From Eupeodes corollae (Eukaryota; Arthropoda; Insecta; Diptera; Syrphidae): a DNA stretch of 64,000 bases. Of this stretch, positions 23,130 through 33,830 are shown piece by piece; the stretch's first letter is position 1, and each line of letters begins with the position of its first letter. Both the position numbers and the translations under genes were made by a program. The DNA lies in NCBI RefSeq assembly GCF_945859685.1, contig NC_079147.1, forward strand, positions 54,094,946 through 54,158,945. Reading direction: 5' to 3'. The notes below the pieces were generated by a model. That model had not been told where the DNA came from. It did no database searches and saw only the letters and a list, made by a program, of their open reading frames with translations.

Positions 23130-24334
23130 AAAAACATGAGAAGCGTGTGACCGAAAATGTTGAGAGGTTCAAAAACGGAAATGAAGTTCAAAAGTGTTAT
23201 GAGCAGGTGAAACAAAAACAATTACATAAACCTCGAACTACAAGGATGAAAGTGGAATCATCATAGTGGCACCGCAGTCAATGTAGAGGATATGGAAGAA
23301 CCACTTATGCAGACTGTATAACGGCGACGATGCACCCATTTCCGCTGTCAGGCAGGATGATCTAGACAAAAGCCAACAATACCGACTTTTACGAAATAAA
23401 TATTTCCATATCTAAGCTGAAGTCTAACAAAGCTTCTGAAGCAGATGACTTAAATACATGCATAACTCTTTAAAGACGCTGGATATAATTAGGTTAGGAT
23501 CATGCACCAACTTTTCTGTAACATTATGTCGGAAGAAATTATGCGCGATAATTATTGTAACCTCAGTATAGTTTGCTTTATACTTAAAAAGAGAGACCTT
23601 CTAAACTGAACCAACTATAGAGGCATTAGTCTCTTTAATACCGCTTAACAAATCTTCTCTGCAATATGTGAATGATAAAAGATCAGTATGGTTTTAGACA
23701 AGGAAAGTTCACAGTTGATCAAATATTTTCATTGCAGCAGATCTGCCAAAAACCCAAAAACATCAAATCGACACCCAACATCACTTCATCGCTATCAAAG
23801 CTGCTAATGATAAGATCTACATGGTCAAACTGTATTTTGCCATGTCTAGTTTTGGCATCACTACCAAACTCCTCTGTTTTTACAGGATGGCTTTAAAGAT
23901 TTTAGACAAGGTGATACGTTGTGATGCCATTCCCTTAACATCGGTCTGGAAAATGAATAGGGCAGAGATCCCACGTGAACACTAGAGGCACTATCTTTAA
24001 AAATTCTATCCAACTACTGGCATTACTGATGACATTAACATAATCGTAATAACTCAGCGTCATGATCTATACGGTCTCGTATGCATTGAAGGTGAGTTGT
24101 GAAGAAGATGAAACCACCAGTTGTACAGGCCCGAAAAGTTTTTGAAGTCACACCCACAAGACAGCGCAGTAGATGAAGACCGCGGATCAGGTAACGCATT
24201 CAAGTGGAGATTGGTAGAGATTCATAGAGTGCGCAACTGAACATATATAGGTAGGTACCGAGCTAGATTGAGAATTTTGTGGGCTAAGGCCCTAGTTCAC
24301 ACAAGACTGCAGCGCCATCTTAAGTAAGTAAGTA
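23130..24334 (+). pseudogene. TAAG-tailed LINE, copy E (degenerate)
   Basis: Follows the family from the pre-RT linker (CATGAGAAGCGTGTGACC near 23135; TGGAAGAACCACTTATGCAG near 23293) through the block 'KDQYGFRQGKFTVDQIFSL' (23675-23735) and a shortened RT, to the C-terminal block (GACAGCGCAGTAGATGAAG near 24160) and the 3' signature CTGCAGCGCCATCTTAAG with its TAAG tail (24321-24334). Stops and deletions throughout. It begins right after the terminal palindrome of repeat R. Confidence 0.7.
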
Positions 24335-25625
24335 TGCATCTTTTTACTGATTTAAAATTTCGTGCGTTTCAAATGATAATTTATGGGAGTTGTTGTTTTT
24401 TTGTTGTGCACAGTACAAAGTTGGTAATTTTTTGGGTTTTTATAAAAGTATTATTTAAATCTTAAATTTAAACTGCTCGTAAAACTATCAAATTTCTTTT
24501 TTTGTCCAAAATTTTGCATTTCAAATATTTAAAGCACCATAGTAAAATAATGTGAGCAATTAAAACAAGCTCGTGCGATCCAGTTGTGCTTGTTGTTGAT
24601 CCATATATTTAAAATATACATTCACTTGATTAAGCTTGGACATAATAATATTCGAATAATGAGAGATTCTTGGAAAATTGGTTTTCCTCAATTTTTCATT
24701 AAAATACTACCAATATATACTTCATCAATATTTTTTAATTGAATTATTTCCGAAAACAACCTTAGTCAGAAAAGTCAGATAATCTGTTGCTGGAATGAAT
24801 GCTATTTCATTTAATTTGGAATAAATTAAAATTCTGCACTTTATTCATTAAAAAAAACACACACACACACGCACAATCAATGCGTTGTAATTGTTGTGCA
24901 ATTATAATTTTATTTATGCTTAAAGGCAATTAATACTCGTACGATACCTGATGAACCCTAAAGTAAAAGTTTAAAATTTTATTTTCCTCGATATCATATA
25001 CAACTTTTTCCTCATACATTTTTCAACACTGAAGTTTATTTATTTGTTTTTAAATTTCAAGGATGCAAGGATCTGCAACTTCAACATAATGAATTGTATA
25101 TCAACCAATTATTCATGTTTTTTTTTACTTTTTGTTGATTAATTGATTTTCGTAATTATAAATAGTCTAGCAACGTTCGAGCTTAAATGGAAAGTTAAAT
25201 TACATGTTAATATCCTGAAACATGTGTTAACTTATGTACGTATAGTAAGCTATACAAAGACAAAAGGATTCTCTTTAACTTGTGTTTAAAAAATAATACC
25301 GATTCAAAATAAACAAAAATCACGTTGATTTGTATCTGCAACAAAGAAAATGTTGTGCATTTTATAAACATTCTGCACGTTTTTTGAGATACAAGTCTAA
25401 TATATGTAAAACTGGTTGTCAAACAACAATAGAGATGAAAATTCCGACAGTTTTTTTTTTTGAAATTCTAATGAATTCCATATTAAACTTAGTGGCAAAA
25501 ATAATTTAAATTTTCATTGATTTTTGGTTTTCATTCAACTGTAACAAATTTAGTTTTTATTTTTGTTTAACAAAGTTAAAAATGCTTTTTCTATGGACTT
25601 TTTTTTCGCTTCGATTTTTTGCTTG
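24335..25625. other. AT-rich stretch without a supported gene; CA microsatellite
   Basis: No coding signal. A short CA repeat lies near 24857-24872. Confidence 0.4.
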
Positions 25626-25630
25626 CAACG

Positions 25631-25669
25631 CACTAAGGAGAATTTTGCCTTAAAAACCGGACAAAATTA
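25631..25669 (+). repeat. Left terminal inverted repeat of Transib element
   Basis: Heptamer-like CACTAAG (25631-25637), a 23-base spacer ending AAAAACCGG, and nonamer-like ACAAAATTA (25661-25669). Flanked outside by CAACG. Confidence 0.85.
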
Positions 25670-26327
25670 TTTGAGATGGTTTTTTGCAAGAAATTAATGA
25701 AAATGCATAAATGAGTATTGTTTATGTATATTTCTGTTAAAAAATACAGTGTATAACATGAAAACAAAAAAACATTAATATAGAAATATAGTTTTTGACT
25801 TAGTCTCATTCATTTAAACTGTCCAGTCTTAATGTTTTTTCTAATTCTTCATAATCTAGTTCTCCTGGCTAAAAAGTTCTAACGTTATGCTTTAGTATGC
25901 CTAACTTTTGCTGCATTTTCATTTAGGTCTACAACTTATCAAAGGATAGGATCCTGTGAGAAGGAGCCTATTCAAAACATCATGATTGCACTGAATCCTT
26001 GAAAATTTTCTTGCAAAATCTTGACGGTATGAACGAAAGTGTTTATTACGTGCCTCGGCAGCCTACTTGGACAACTGGCTAATAGCGAGGATGGCATATT
26101 TTATTAAAGTCGAGCTCTGCACAAGGATTTTATGAAGAGTTGGCATCATTGGCATTTTCTTTGAAAAATTCTTCAAACTTCATGACATGATCGCTTCTAG
26201 AGTAACCTTTAGCTTTATTATAAATTAAATAATAAATATACCTGTGATTTCAGCGGCTATAGATCTGGTTCTGGTTGAATTCCCAAAGCCAGCTTTGGTT
26301 GAATTCCCAAAGCCAGCTTTTGGCATA

Positions 26328-26558
26328 TCTATTATTAATCCTGCCCTTTCCCCGTATTCCTTTTGGATTCTTTCTTTTCGTTGTTTAACCACGTTTTTTC
26401 TTGTATTGTTTGGGCTTTTATTTGAAACGATACTCCATTATCATACAAACTTCCTCTTAAAAAATGGCAAGCCCGAACTACAGAAGAAAAGGAAGTGGTT
26501 AAACAATGAAAAGAAAGAATCCATAAGAAATACGAGAAAGGACAGGATTAATAGATAG
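26328..26558. repeat. Inverted duplication inside the Transib transposase
   Basis: About 65 bp at 26328-26392 recurs as a close reverse complement at 26495-26558 (shared strings GGATTCTTTCTTTTC and GTTTAACCAC), with a ~100-bp spacer. A segment of transposase coding sequence was copied in reverse next to itself. Just left, a 23-bp direct duplication (GAATTCCCAAAGCCAGCTTT) lies at about 26276-26319. Confidence 0.75.
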
Positions 26559-26699
26559 ATATGTAGCATCTCATCTTTCAGCGGAAGCCCTTAACTGCTG
26601 CAAGGCAGATATTACCAAGAAGTGCGATAGGATGGACCCAGGCAAAAAGTCTTGAGTTTCAACAGTGTGAGCGGATTCACGACAATCCGCATCAAGGCT

Positions 26700-27175
26700 A
26701 AATTCGCCAACATAAGCCTAATATGCCCGCATGCCCCAGCAGAGGAGAAAGATGAAGACACCAAAGACATATGGACAAGACATATGAGCAGTGCCCTGGC
26801 TATGACATTAAAATTGTCTTAGGAGATTTGAATGCTAAGCTAGGAAGAGAAGACATCTTTTGTGGCATAATCGGAAGATACAGCCTGCACGACACCACTT
26901 CCGACAATGGATTCAGGCTGGCCGATTTCGCTGCGAGGCGAGACGTTCTGGTAGCTAGTTCACACCTCTTAATATCCACAAGGAGACATGGAAATCTCCT
27001 GATCAATCATTTGTCAACCAGATTGATCACATTGATATCGACGTACGACACTTTTCCGGTATACAGGATATCCGATCTTTCCAAAGGTCCAACATTGACC
27101 CTAACCACTACCTCGTTGCAGCCAAGGTACGGCTACGGACATGCCGGTCCAAGCCAAAACAAGGAAGTAATGTGA
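26700..27175 (+). pseudogene. LINE endonuclease domain fragment (copy F)
   Basis: Part of an apurinic-type (exonuclease-endonuclease-phosphatase) domain that nicks target DNA in LINEs. Readable blocks: ICPHAPAEEKDEDTKD (near 26720), then the open frame with YDIKIVLGDLNAKLGRED (GDxNAK is the conserved motif), GRYSLHDTTSDNGFRLADFA and FAARRDVLVASSHL. The frame between the two blocks and after 27030 is broken, and the domain's N-terminus was lost at insertion. Confidence 0.7.
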
Positions 27176-27619
27176 GAAGCTACAATCGCAAGTGATTGCC
27201 ATGTCCCTTACCGATCGAGTCTCTAATAACCTCGTAAGGAGTCCTATGCTGCCTGCATTAAGCATTGAAAACCAGTGGCAACATTGCCTTGCAGCCATCA
27301 GGGATGCCGCCTCTGAAGTGCTAGGTTTCAAACGGCCACAACAGCAAAACCCCTGGTTTGACGACGAATGCCGGCAAGCGCACTCAGCGAAACAAGAGTC
27401 ATACAAAATGGCGCTGCACAGAAGGACTAGAGCTGCTCGCGAGCCCTACCAGCAGCCGTCTTCTTAGATGAAAAAAAAGAGAGCATGAGAAGCGCGCGAT
27501 CGAGGAGATCGCTCAAAACTCACAACAGGAATCAGGTTCGTAAATTTTACCAAAAGATACAAAAAAAACTCCCAAGGGTACCAGCCACGAACAGAAGTCT
27601 TTAAAGACGATCAGGGGAA

Positions 27620-29100
27620 CATTGTAGTAGAACCGCAGTCTATGTTGAGAATATGGAAAGACCACTTCTCCAAATTATATAACGGCGTTTACGAACCGAA
27701 TTCCGCTGTAAGGGGGATAGAACCACTCAACCTCGGCGACGAAGATCAACAATTCCGCCTAACCGACCTTGACGAAGTGATGATAGCTATATCTAATCTT
27801 GAGTCAAACAAAGCTGCTGGAATTGACGGCATCGTTGCCGAACTATGCACCACCAACTCAGCTGCAAAATAAGGTCGGAAAAAAGCATGCCCGATGAGTG
27901 GGATCTCAGCATAGTTTGCCCAATATGCCAACTACAGAGGCATCAGTCTCCTTAACATTGCATATAAGATCAACTTTCTGCTGTATTATGTGAACGTCTG
28001 AAGCCGTTCGTCAACAACCTGATAGGTATTTATCAGACCGGGAAAGTCCACTATCGACCAAATATTCACACTACGGCAGATCTTGGAATCTTATCGATTT
28101 TAAAGCCGCGTTTAGACAGTATCTATAGGGAAGAGCTCTACCGAGCAATGTCTAGTTTTGGCATCCCTGTCAAACTTTTCTGTTTGTGCAGAATGACGAT
28201 GGAGAATGCACGCTGCTCTATCAAGGTCGGAAAAGATCTTACCGATGCATTTGATGTCAAAAAAGGTTTTAGACAAGGCGATGCACTGTCATGCTACTTC
28301 TTCAACATCATTCTGGAAAGAATTTTGCAAAACTCAACCGTCAACACTATAGGCACAATCTTCCAAAAATCCATCCAATTACTCGGATACGCAGATGATA
28401 TTAACATAATTGGAAGATCAAAGCGTGATGTCAGTGGAGCTTTTTTGAGCATTGCGACGGAAGCGAAGAAGATGGGTTTAGTGGTCAATGAGGGCAAGAC
28501 CAAGTATATGCTGTCATCAAAAAGGACACTGAACAACGACGTCTTGGACAAAACGACACCATAAACAGCTATAACTTTGAGGTAGTTGAGGACTTTGTCT
28601 AGCTAGGCACCGCTATTAACACAGACAATGATACCAGCGCTGAAATCAAACGAAGAATAACTCTTGCAAATCGCTGCTTCTTTGGACTTAGAAGGCAATT
28701 GAGTAGTAAAGTCCTCTCTCGAGCATCTAAAATCATCATCTATAAGACACTCATCATCCCGGTTCTCATTTATGGCAGTGAGGCCTGGTCCCTGTCAAAG
28801 GAAGATGAGAGTGACTAAGGATGCTTCTAGAGGAAAATTATTCTTGTTATTTTTGGTCCCGTAGGAATATATGAAGAATGGAGAAGAAGATATAATGACG
28901 AACTGTACGGAACTGTACAGCGACACTGACCTAGTTAGCAGAATTAAAGTCCAACGGCTTAAATGGCTAGGTCATGTAGAGCGGATGAACATCAACGCTC
29001 CAATCCCGAGGGACAGCGCAGTAGAGGAAGACAGCGACTCAGGTGGCGCACCCAGGTGGGATAGAACCTCAATTAACTTGAAACTGGAGACAGCTAGCTA
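27620..29100 (+). pseudogene. LINE reverse transcriptase and C-terminal domain (copy F), frameshifted
   Basis: 27642-27872 carries the linker (RMWKDHFSKLYNG type, LDEVMIAISNLESNKAAG). 28148-28564 carries the palm: MSSFGIPVKLFCLCRMTMEN, KKGFRQGDALSCYFF and LLGYADDINIIG with intact YADD. A frame break near 28560 and stops near 28600 (GTV* for the YLG block) and 28817 follow. 28871-29101 is the C-terminal KVQRLKWLGHVERM block. Close to copy D in sequence but with several inactivating changes. Confidence 0.75.
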
Positions 29101-30493
29101 GAGACCGAGCTGGCTGGAGACGCATGTTGGTTGAGGCCTAGGTCCGCCCGGACTGTAGTGCCACCTTAAGTAAGTAAGTAAGTATGTAGCATCTCATAGC
29201 ATGGGGAATTGACAAGCCAATTCTTAATGACTGAGGATCCTCCACATTGGTAGCTTCAAAGTCATTAAAACTTTTTGATGTTAACCCAAAGACATCTCAT
29301 AGTAGAGGATGTACCAGTTGCCGCATTACAAACTTTTGAGTCAACCATTGTTGGAAGCAATGTTTGTCGAACGAAAGTGGTTGTTTCTGTAATAACTATT
29401 TTGGTCTTCTAATTCTTGTGCTTGTTCTTCAACGTACTTTATTTCTTTCTTGTAAAGTCACCTTCAACAAAGATATTGAAAGCATTTTCGGGTGTGAGTT
29501 TTTTCATTTTTGGGGTCTGAGCGGTAGGTATCTATCATTTTTTGGAGCTTTGTGGCCCTTGTTGGTGAAGAAGTTGCGTCTGTTATAAGTTTAGAGGCTG
29601 CAATATTTCCCGACATCCGTTGAGCGTCGAAGATAAGCTCTCTTACAGGTACCTGCTCGTTGAGTTCTTTTGTCTTCCGTCGATTACTGCTATCCGTCTT
29701 TTTTTTTTTTAATTGCTCTTTAATATGCATAGAGGATATCCATCTCAGATTTAAATCAGTTTTGAAAACGCGCAAATCCCGACTTAAATCTTGAAAATCG
29801 TTTTGGGAACATTTAACCATTTTTCGGAGGCTACATTCTATAAAGGACAACTTATCATCCAAGTTTCTTGCCGTGCTCTTATTAAAAAGCATAAAAAATG
29901 TTTTTTCAAGGTATTTTAATTAAATTTGATGTCGAATGTAAATGGAATCAACAAAAGTTAGAGAGAAAGTTAAATTACTGGAGAGAAAAATGTAAACTTT
30001 TAAGTGTTTTTTTTAAGGAGTAAAGGTGAGGAAAATGTTTTGGCTTTTATAATATATTAAAAACGTCTAGTTTATTCTAAAAATAAATTTTTAACCCAGC
30101 AAGACCCGGCAGTATAACAAAAACTCTAACTTGTAAAAAAATACACAAAATTCTTAATTTTTCGCGTGTTGAAACACGCTTCCCCGAGAAAATTAAAACA
30201 AACTTAATGTTATCACAAAACTTTTACATTTAAGTTAAGTGCACCGACGGTCTTCAGAATTTATAGCTTGAATTTTTCGACAGTTCATTTCAACCAATAC
30301 AAAACACCAACTGTAACTGGGTAAAAAAAGCGCATTGCGAGTACAAGAGTCCATAATAAACAAAGTCTAAAATCAAACTAGTTGCCTGGCGACGTGACTT
30401 GATGATGGTCCGTTTTATGAATTGAATATGATAGTACGGTTATTAAACTACCGAAACAAAAAATTGTGTGGCATTCACAATAAATTTGATTTT

Positions 30494-30532
30494 TAATTTT
30501 GTCCGGTTTTCGAGGCTAAATGCTACTTAGTG
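30494..30532 (-). repeat. Right terminal inverted repeat of Transib element
   Basis: Read on the minus strand: CACTAAG (30532-30526), a 23-base spacer ending AAAACCGG, ACAAAATTA (30502-30494). Flanked outside by CAACG at 30533-30537. Confidence 0.85.
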
Positions 30533-30537
30533 CAACG

Positions 30538-30904
30538 GTCAGTCATCGTAATGACTGTGTCTCACGGTTGCGAAATTTTGAATAAAAAATTTACTTAGCT
30601 CTGTAGATTACTTATGGCTTCAAAAAAATAAAATTCAGAAGCAAGTTAATACAATATATTGGAACTATATATTACATTTGGACTACATAATAATTTAATT
30701 ACTAAGGAAAGTAGTTTTCAGGTCTTTGAAATCATAAACTGATCACACTAGCTTCTAAAATTTCCATTAAATAATTTTCCTAAAAACATGTATACCCATT
30801 AGCTTATAAATTGAACTTAGTCACTCCTCTTGCTTGCACTCACTTAGTAGCTTATTGTGATTTAATTTGTTTAAAGAAGTCATTAGCGGGCTTAAGAGTT
30901 AACT
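30538..30904. other. Short stretch without a gene
   Basis: Holds an imperfect hairpin at 30541-30558 (CAGTCAT...ATGACTG arms) next to the Transib target duplication; otherwise nothing recognised. Confidence 0.4.
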
Positions 30905-31742
30905 TATTCACTAACTTGAAGAGGCACTATAGTTCTGTGTGAACTAGGACATAATTGAACAAACATCTCCATCAAGCTTGGTCAATAGCTAGGTGACTCT
31001 AGTTACGCACTCTAAGTTGGGTGAGGTTTCTATCCACTTATACGCGCCACCTTATTCCCAGTCTTCTTCTACTGCGCTGTCCTGCGGGCGTAGATTCGAA
31101 GATTCGACGGGTTTGCAGGCATACATGAACGATTTTGGCAGAAATGTTAAAATTACACATGACTCTTTACAGCCAGTCCCTCTAGATGCCTTAGTGTTTT
31201 TGAGTTTTTTTCAGTATCTGCCGTAATGTGAATATTTGATTTCCTTGTTTAAAATCACACTTATAACGAACTTTAAGATTTTTTACGATGGCTTATAGAC
31301 GTTTATTTATTACGGTAGTGAAGAATTTGTAAGCGATGTTAAGAAGACTTAAGTAGACTTTATGGTTGGTGCAGTTTAGAGGGTCTACTTTTTCAGTATT
31401 GGGCAAACAATACTGAGGTTTCATTCACCGGGTATGCTTTCTTTTGACCATATTTTACAAAAAAGTTGATGCATATTCTCAACTTAATTCTCTCTGCATT
31501 CAAGACATCTGATCTAGTGGTTTTGTTGGTTTAAAAATTTCAATTTGTTCTTCTTCTAAGCCGTGAAGTCGAGATAATTTGCCTTAGTTCACTATTAATT
31601 TATCTTCCTACCTGATGACAGCATAATTCTGTCCGAATACGACGTTATACAGTCTGCAGATGTTGTCCTTCCATATCCTTAGCATTAACTGAGGTTCCAC
31701 TATTATATTTCCACTTTCATCTATGCAGCCTTCAGTTCGAGA
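30905..31742 (-). pseudogene. TAAG-tailed LINE, copy G (degenerate)
   Basis: Minus-strand 3' end near 30915 with a decayed signature (GAGGCACTATAGTTCTGTG), then the C-terminal coding block (TCTTCTTCTACTGCGCTGTC near 31065). It jumps to RT sequence (ACGGTAGTGAAGAATTTG near 31313) and the pre-RT linker (TCTGCAGATGTTGTCCTTCC near 31653). No frame survives. Its 5' end abuts the CGTACG region of repeat R at 31743. Confidence 0.65.
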
Positions 31743-33165
31743 TTTATGTACGTTCGTACGTTCGCGACGTTTTTTCCTCATCCAGAAGAACCAGAAGAGA
31801 TATCGACTTCAAATAAATCTGTTATACTGACAATAATGCAGAAAGATGCAGAAAGGGCTCTCAAGAAAATTGCGTGGGTGGTTTTCTTACCATAGCAGTT
31901 TAAAAAAAATAGTAAAAATGTTAGTTAACTCAGATATTGGTTTAAACTAATTTCATTTTTAAAAAAATATTGTTGTCAATATTCAGTAACATTTTGAGAA
32001 AAATCTAACTGGCAGTTTTTTTAAATTAAAATAAAAAAATTAAAACACAACGAAAATTAACAAAAGTTGGTCAAATTTGGTTTTCGACTTAAATATCTTT
32101 TGAAAACTTTGCGATATTTTTTGTAACTAATTTTATCTATAACATTGTTTTCAACATTCAGTGAAATGTTGAGAAAAATCGATTTGACAGTTTGTCCTAC
32201 AAAAAATAAAAACCTAAAAGAAATTAATAAAAGATGGTAAAAATAGATTTTTGACTAATTATATAATTTTTATTCAAAAATTACAAATATTCATTCCCAC
32301 CTAAATAACCTACGAACCTACCAAAACGCAAAATCACAAAATTTGTACCCCTCAGACTCGGTCACTTTTCAACAACCCAAAAAACATCTACTCACCAGAA
32401 ACAACCGATGTTTTCAACATGCAACACAAATTTTGTATATGTCACAAATCTTCGAAAATTGACAAATTTTTAAACCAATTATAGACACCGTTTTTAAAAT
32501 TCTATCAATCTATGAAATACTAAAAAAATTTAATTCTTAGAACACTGAATATGTAAATAAATGTATTGAAACTCTAAAATTAACTCTATATATAAATATT
32601 ATTAAAACAAAGAGCCAATAATCTCCTCAGCTGGGCTCTTACCTTTTGCATTAGCTTGTAATATAAATTACGTGTTAATAAATTATAAATAAATAAATAC
32701 AAATATTTGCTTCCAACTGATTTTATCTTATAAGAAATATTGTTTTCCACATTTTGTAATTTGTTTATATTGAAATCTAGCAGTCGGTTTTTTTATAAAA
32801 AACTTAAATCTTCTAAAAATAGTACGCAAAATTGTCAAAAATTGATCTTCGGTTCTCGAAATCTCTCAATTTAATTTCATTCGTCCAATCAGTATTTGTT
32901 TATATAAGAAATAAAAACTTTTAAGAAATGCTACCAAAATTTGTAAAAATTGGTTAACGACTAAAAATCTTGTTAGCCAAAATAAATTTCGAAATCAAAC
33001 TATTTCTCTATATGCAAAATATTTTTGGTAATTTTTAAACTTCTAAGAATCATTCTACTGACTTTTTTAACAAAACACGACAGCCTAAGAATCCAGGAGG
33101 CAAGACAAATCGACAGACTGGATGGGAAGTTATCAGTGTGGGACGCATTTCAGCCTCTTTTTTTT
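31743..33165 (-). repeat. Repeat R, copy 4, with nested insertion
   Basis: Minus-strand copy. Starts in the palindromic ACGTTCGTACGTTCGCGACG region, passes the TGCAGAAAGATGCAGAAAGG block, then several ~175-bp units (TGTTGTCAATATTCAGTAAC, GTTTTCAACATTCAGTGAAA), and ends with GATGGGAAGTTATCAGTGTG and GGGACGCATTTCAGCCTC near 33120-33160. Split at 32292-32697 by a small retroelement. Confidence 0.7.
32292..32697 (+). mobile_element. Short 5'-truncated retroelement with 10-bp target duplication
   Basis: Flanked by TACAAATATT at 32282-32291 and 32698-32707. It ends in a TAAA-rich tail (ATAAATAAATAAA). The coding-like part (SHLNNLRTYQNAKSQNLYP) and AT-rich 3' UTR look like the end of a LINE, but I could not assign a family. 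Confidence 0.65.
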
Positions 33166-33439
33166 AATTTTTTTAGAACACACAAAACTGTAATCAAATT
33201 AATTTATTTTATTGCTTGTTTTTTTTTTTAGTTTACTATAACATCAGGAAGAAAAACATTAATTTGGAAAAATTGCATGCAGATATTTTGTCGCTTTGTT
33301 AACAGTGATATGTAAAGCTTTTTTAAATATTTCTAAAAATTTCATTTTATTAAATATAATGTTAAAGCCTTTTAAGTTATTGTTAGCCTTAAAAAGTTTT
33401 TTTTTTTAATAAATGGACCGTGAAATAACTTCTTTTTTT
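33166..33439. other. AT-rich spacer
   Basis: T-rich, no motif seen. Confidence 0.4.
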
Positions 33440-33830
33440 TAATGCTATGAAAACATCGAGTGTAGATTCGACTGTGTAGCCCGTAGCACCGCGGTTCTTT
33501 TGAAACCAAATGTTGCCAATATTCTCCTTCTCATTTTGTGAACTAAAATTTCGAAATCCAGACGAAACAAGGACTCTTTTTGTGTGTATCGGCTTTTTTA
33601 TGATTGTGTGCGGGTTTTCTGTGCCCCAAATGGTACAATTTTTTTTTACATACCTCCAAGATCAAAATGAACTTCATCTGAAAATATGATTTTTTGGCAA
33701 AATCGGCATCTTTTCTAAGTTGATATTAGGCAATATTTTTCAGCGAATATACACAACCATATTTGTTCAGCGGAAGGATAAAAATAATTATCTGTAAAAT
33801 CAGACATGAGCTAAGTGTTACCATTCACGA
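33440..33830 (-). pseudogene. Tc1/mariner-type (DDE_3) transposase pseudogene
   Basis: Minus-strand reading gives FAKKIIFSDEVHFDLGGYV (the first catalytic Asp is in SDE), CTIWGTENPHTIIKKPIHTK and RVLVSSGF, then, after a deletion, ENIGNIWFQKNRGATGYTV and ESTLDVF. The family normally reads WFQQDGATCHTA at the second block, so the second catalytic Asp is lost here (KNR). Only the middle of the transposase remains. No terminal repeats were identified. Confidence 0.7.

Larger units (their letters stand above)
26575..29182 (+). mobile_element. TAAG-tailed LINE, copy F, with 15-bp target duplication
   Basis: A 2608-bp, 5'-truncated insertion into the Transib element, flanked by TATGTAGCATCTCAT at 26560-26574 and 29183-29197. 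It contains, in order, the late endonuclease domain, the linker, RT, the C-terminal domain and a TAAG tail (about 29167-29182). It is the longest copy of the family here and fixes both its 3' end and its duplication length. Confidence 0.88.
25880..29892 (-). pseudogene. Transib / RAG1-like transposase pseudogene, split by a LINE
   Basis: Minus-strand pieces in order. 29892-29464: an open frame of 142 codons with ELIFDAQRMSGNIAASKL and SPTRATKLQKM, then, after a frameshift, ENAFNIFVEGDFTRKK. Near 29360: TMVDSKVCNAATGTSSTMRC, like the zinc-binding region. The LINE at 26575-29182 interrupts here. Then near 26380-26250: KEYGERAGLIIDMPKAGFGN and SIAAEITGI. Then 26160-25930: PTLHKILVQSSTLIKYAIL, ISQLSK and AAEARNKHFRSYR. 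The last block lines up with the RAG1 C-terminal region around its catalytic Glu (pattern IG-x3-SE...E-x2-NK-x-FR-x2-R). The parts that should carry the two catalytic Asp residues are deleted or unreadable. Clearly inactive. Confidence 0.7.
25631..30532 (-). mobile_element. Transib (RAG1-like) DNA transposon with RSS-like ends
   Basis: Bounded by 39-bp terminal inverted repeats (25631-25669 and 30494-30532, 34 of 39 bases identical) and a perfect 5-bp target duplication CAACG (25626-25630 and 30533-30537). Each repeat reads CACTAAG, then exactly 23 bases, then ACAAAATTA, the layout of a 23-RSS (heptamer, 23-bp spacer, nonamer) and of published Transib ends. It encloses a dead minus-strand transposase and a 2.6-kb LINE inserted later; without the LINE and its target copy the element is about 2.28 kb. 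Transib elements use a DDE transposase related to RAG1 and make 5-bp duplications, which fits. Confidence 0.85.

Noticed and set aside
25631..30532. Possible RAG2-like partner gene next to the RAG1-like transposase
   Set aside because: No Kelch-type or other second open frame is seen between the inverted ends once the LINE is removed, so this is Transib-like, not a ProtoRAG pair.
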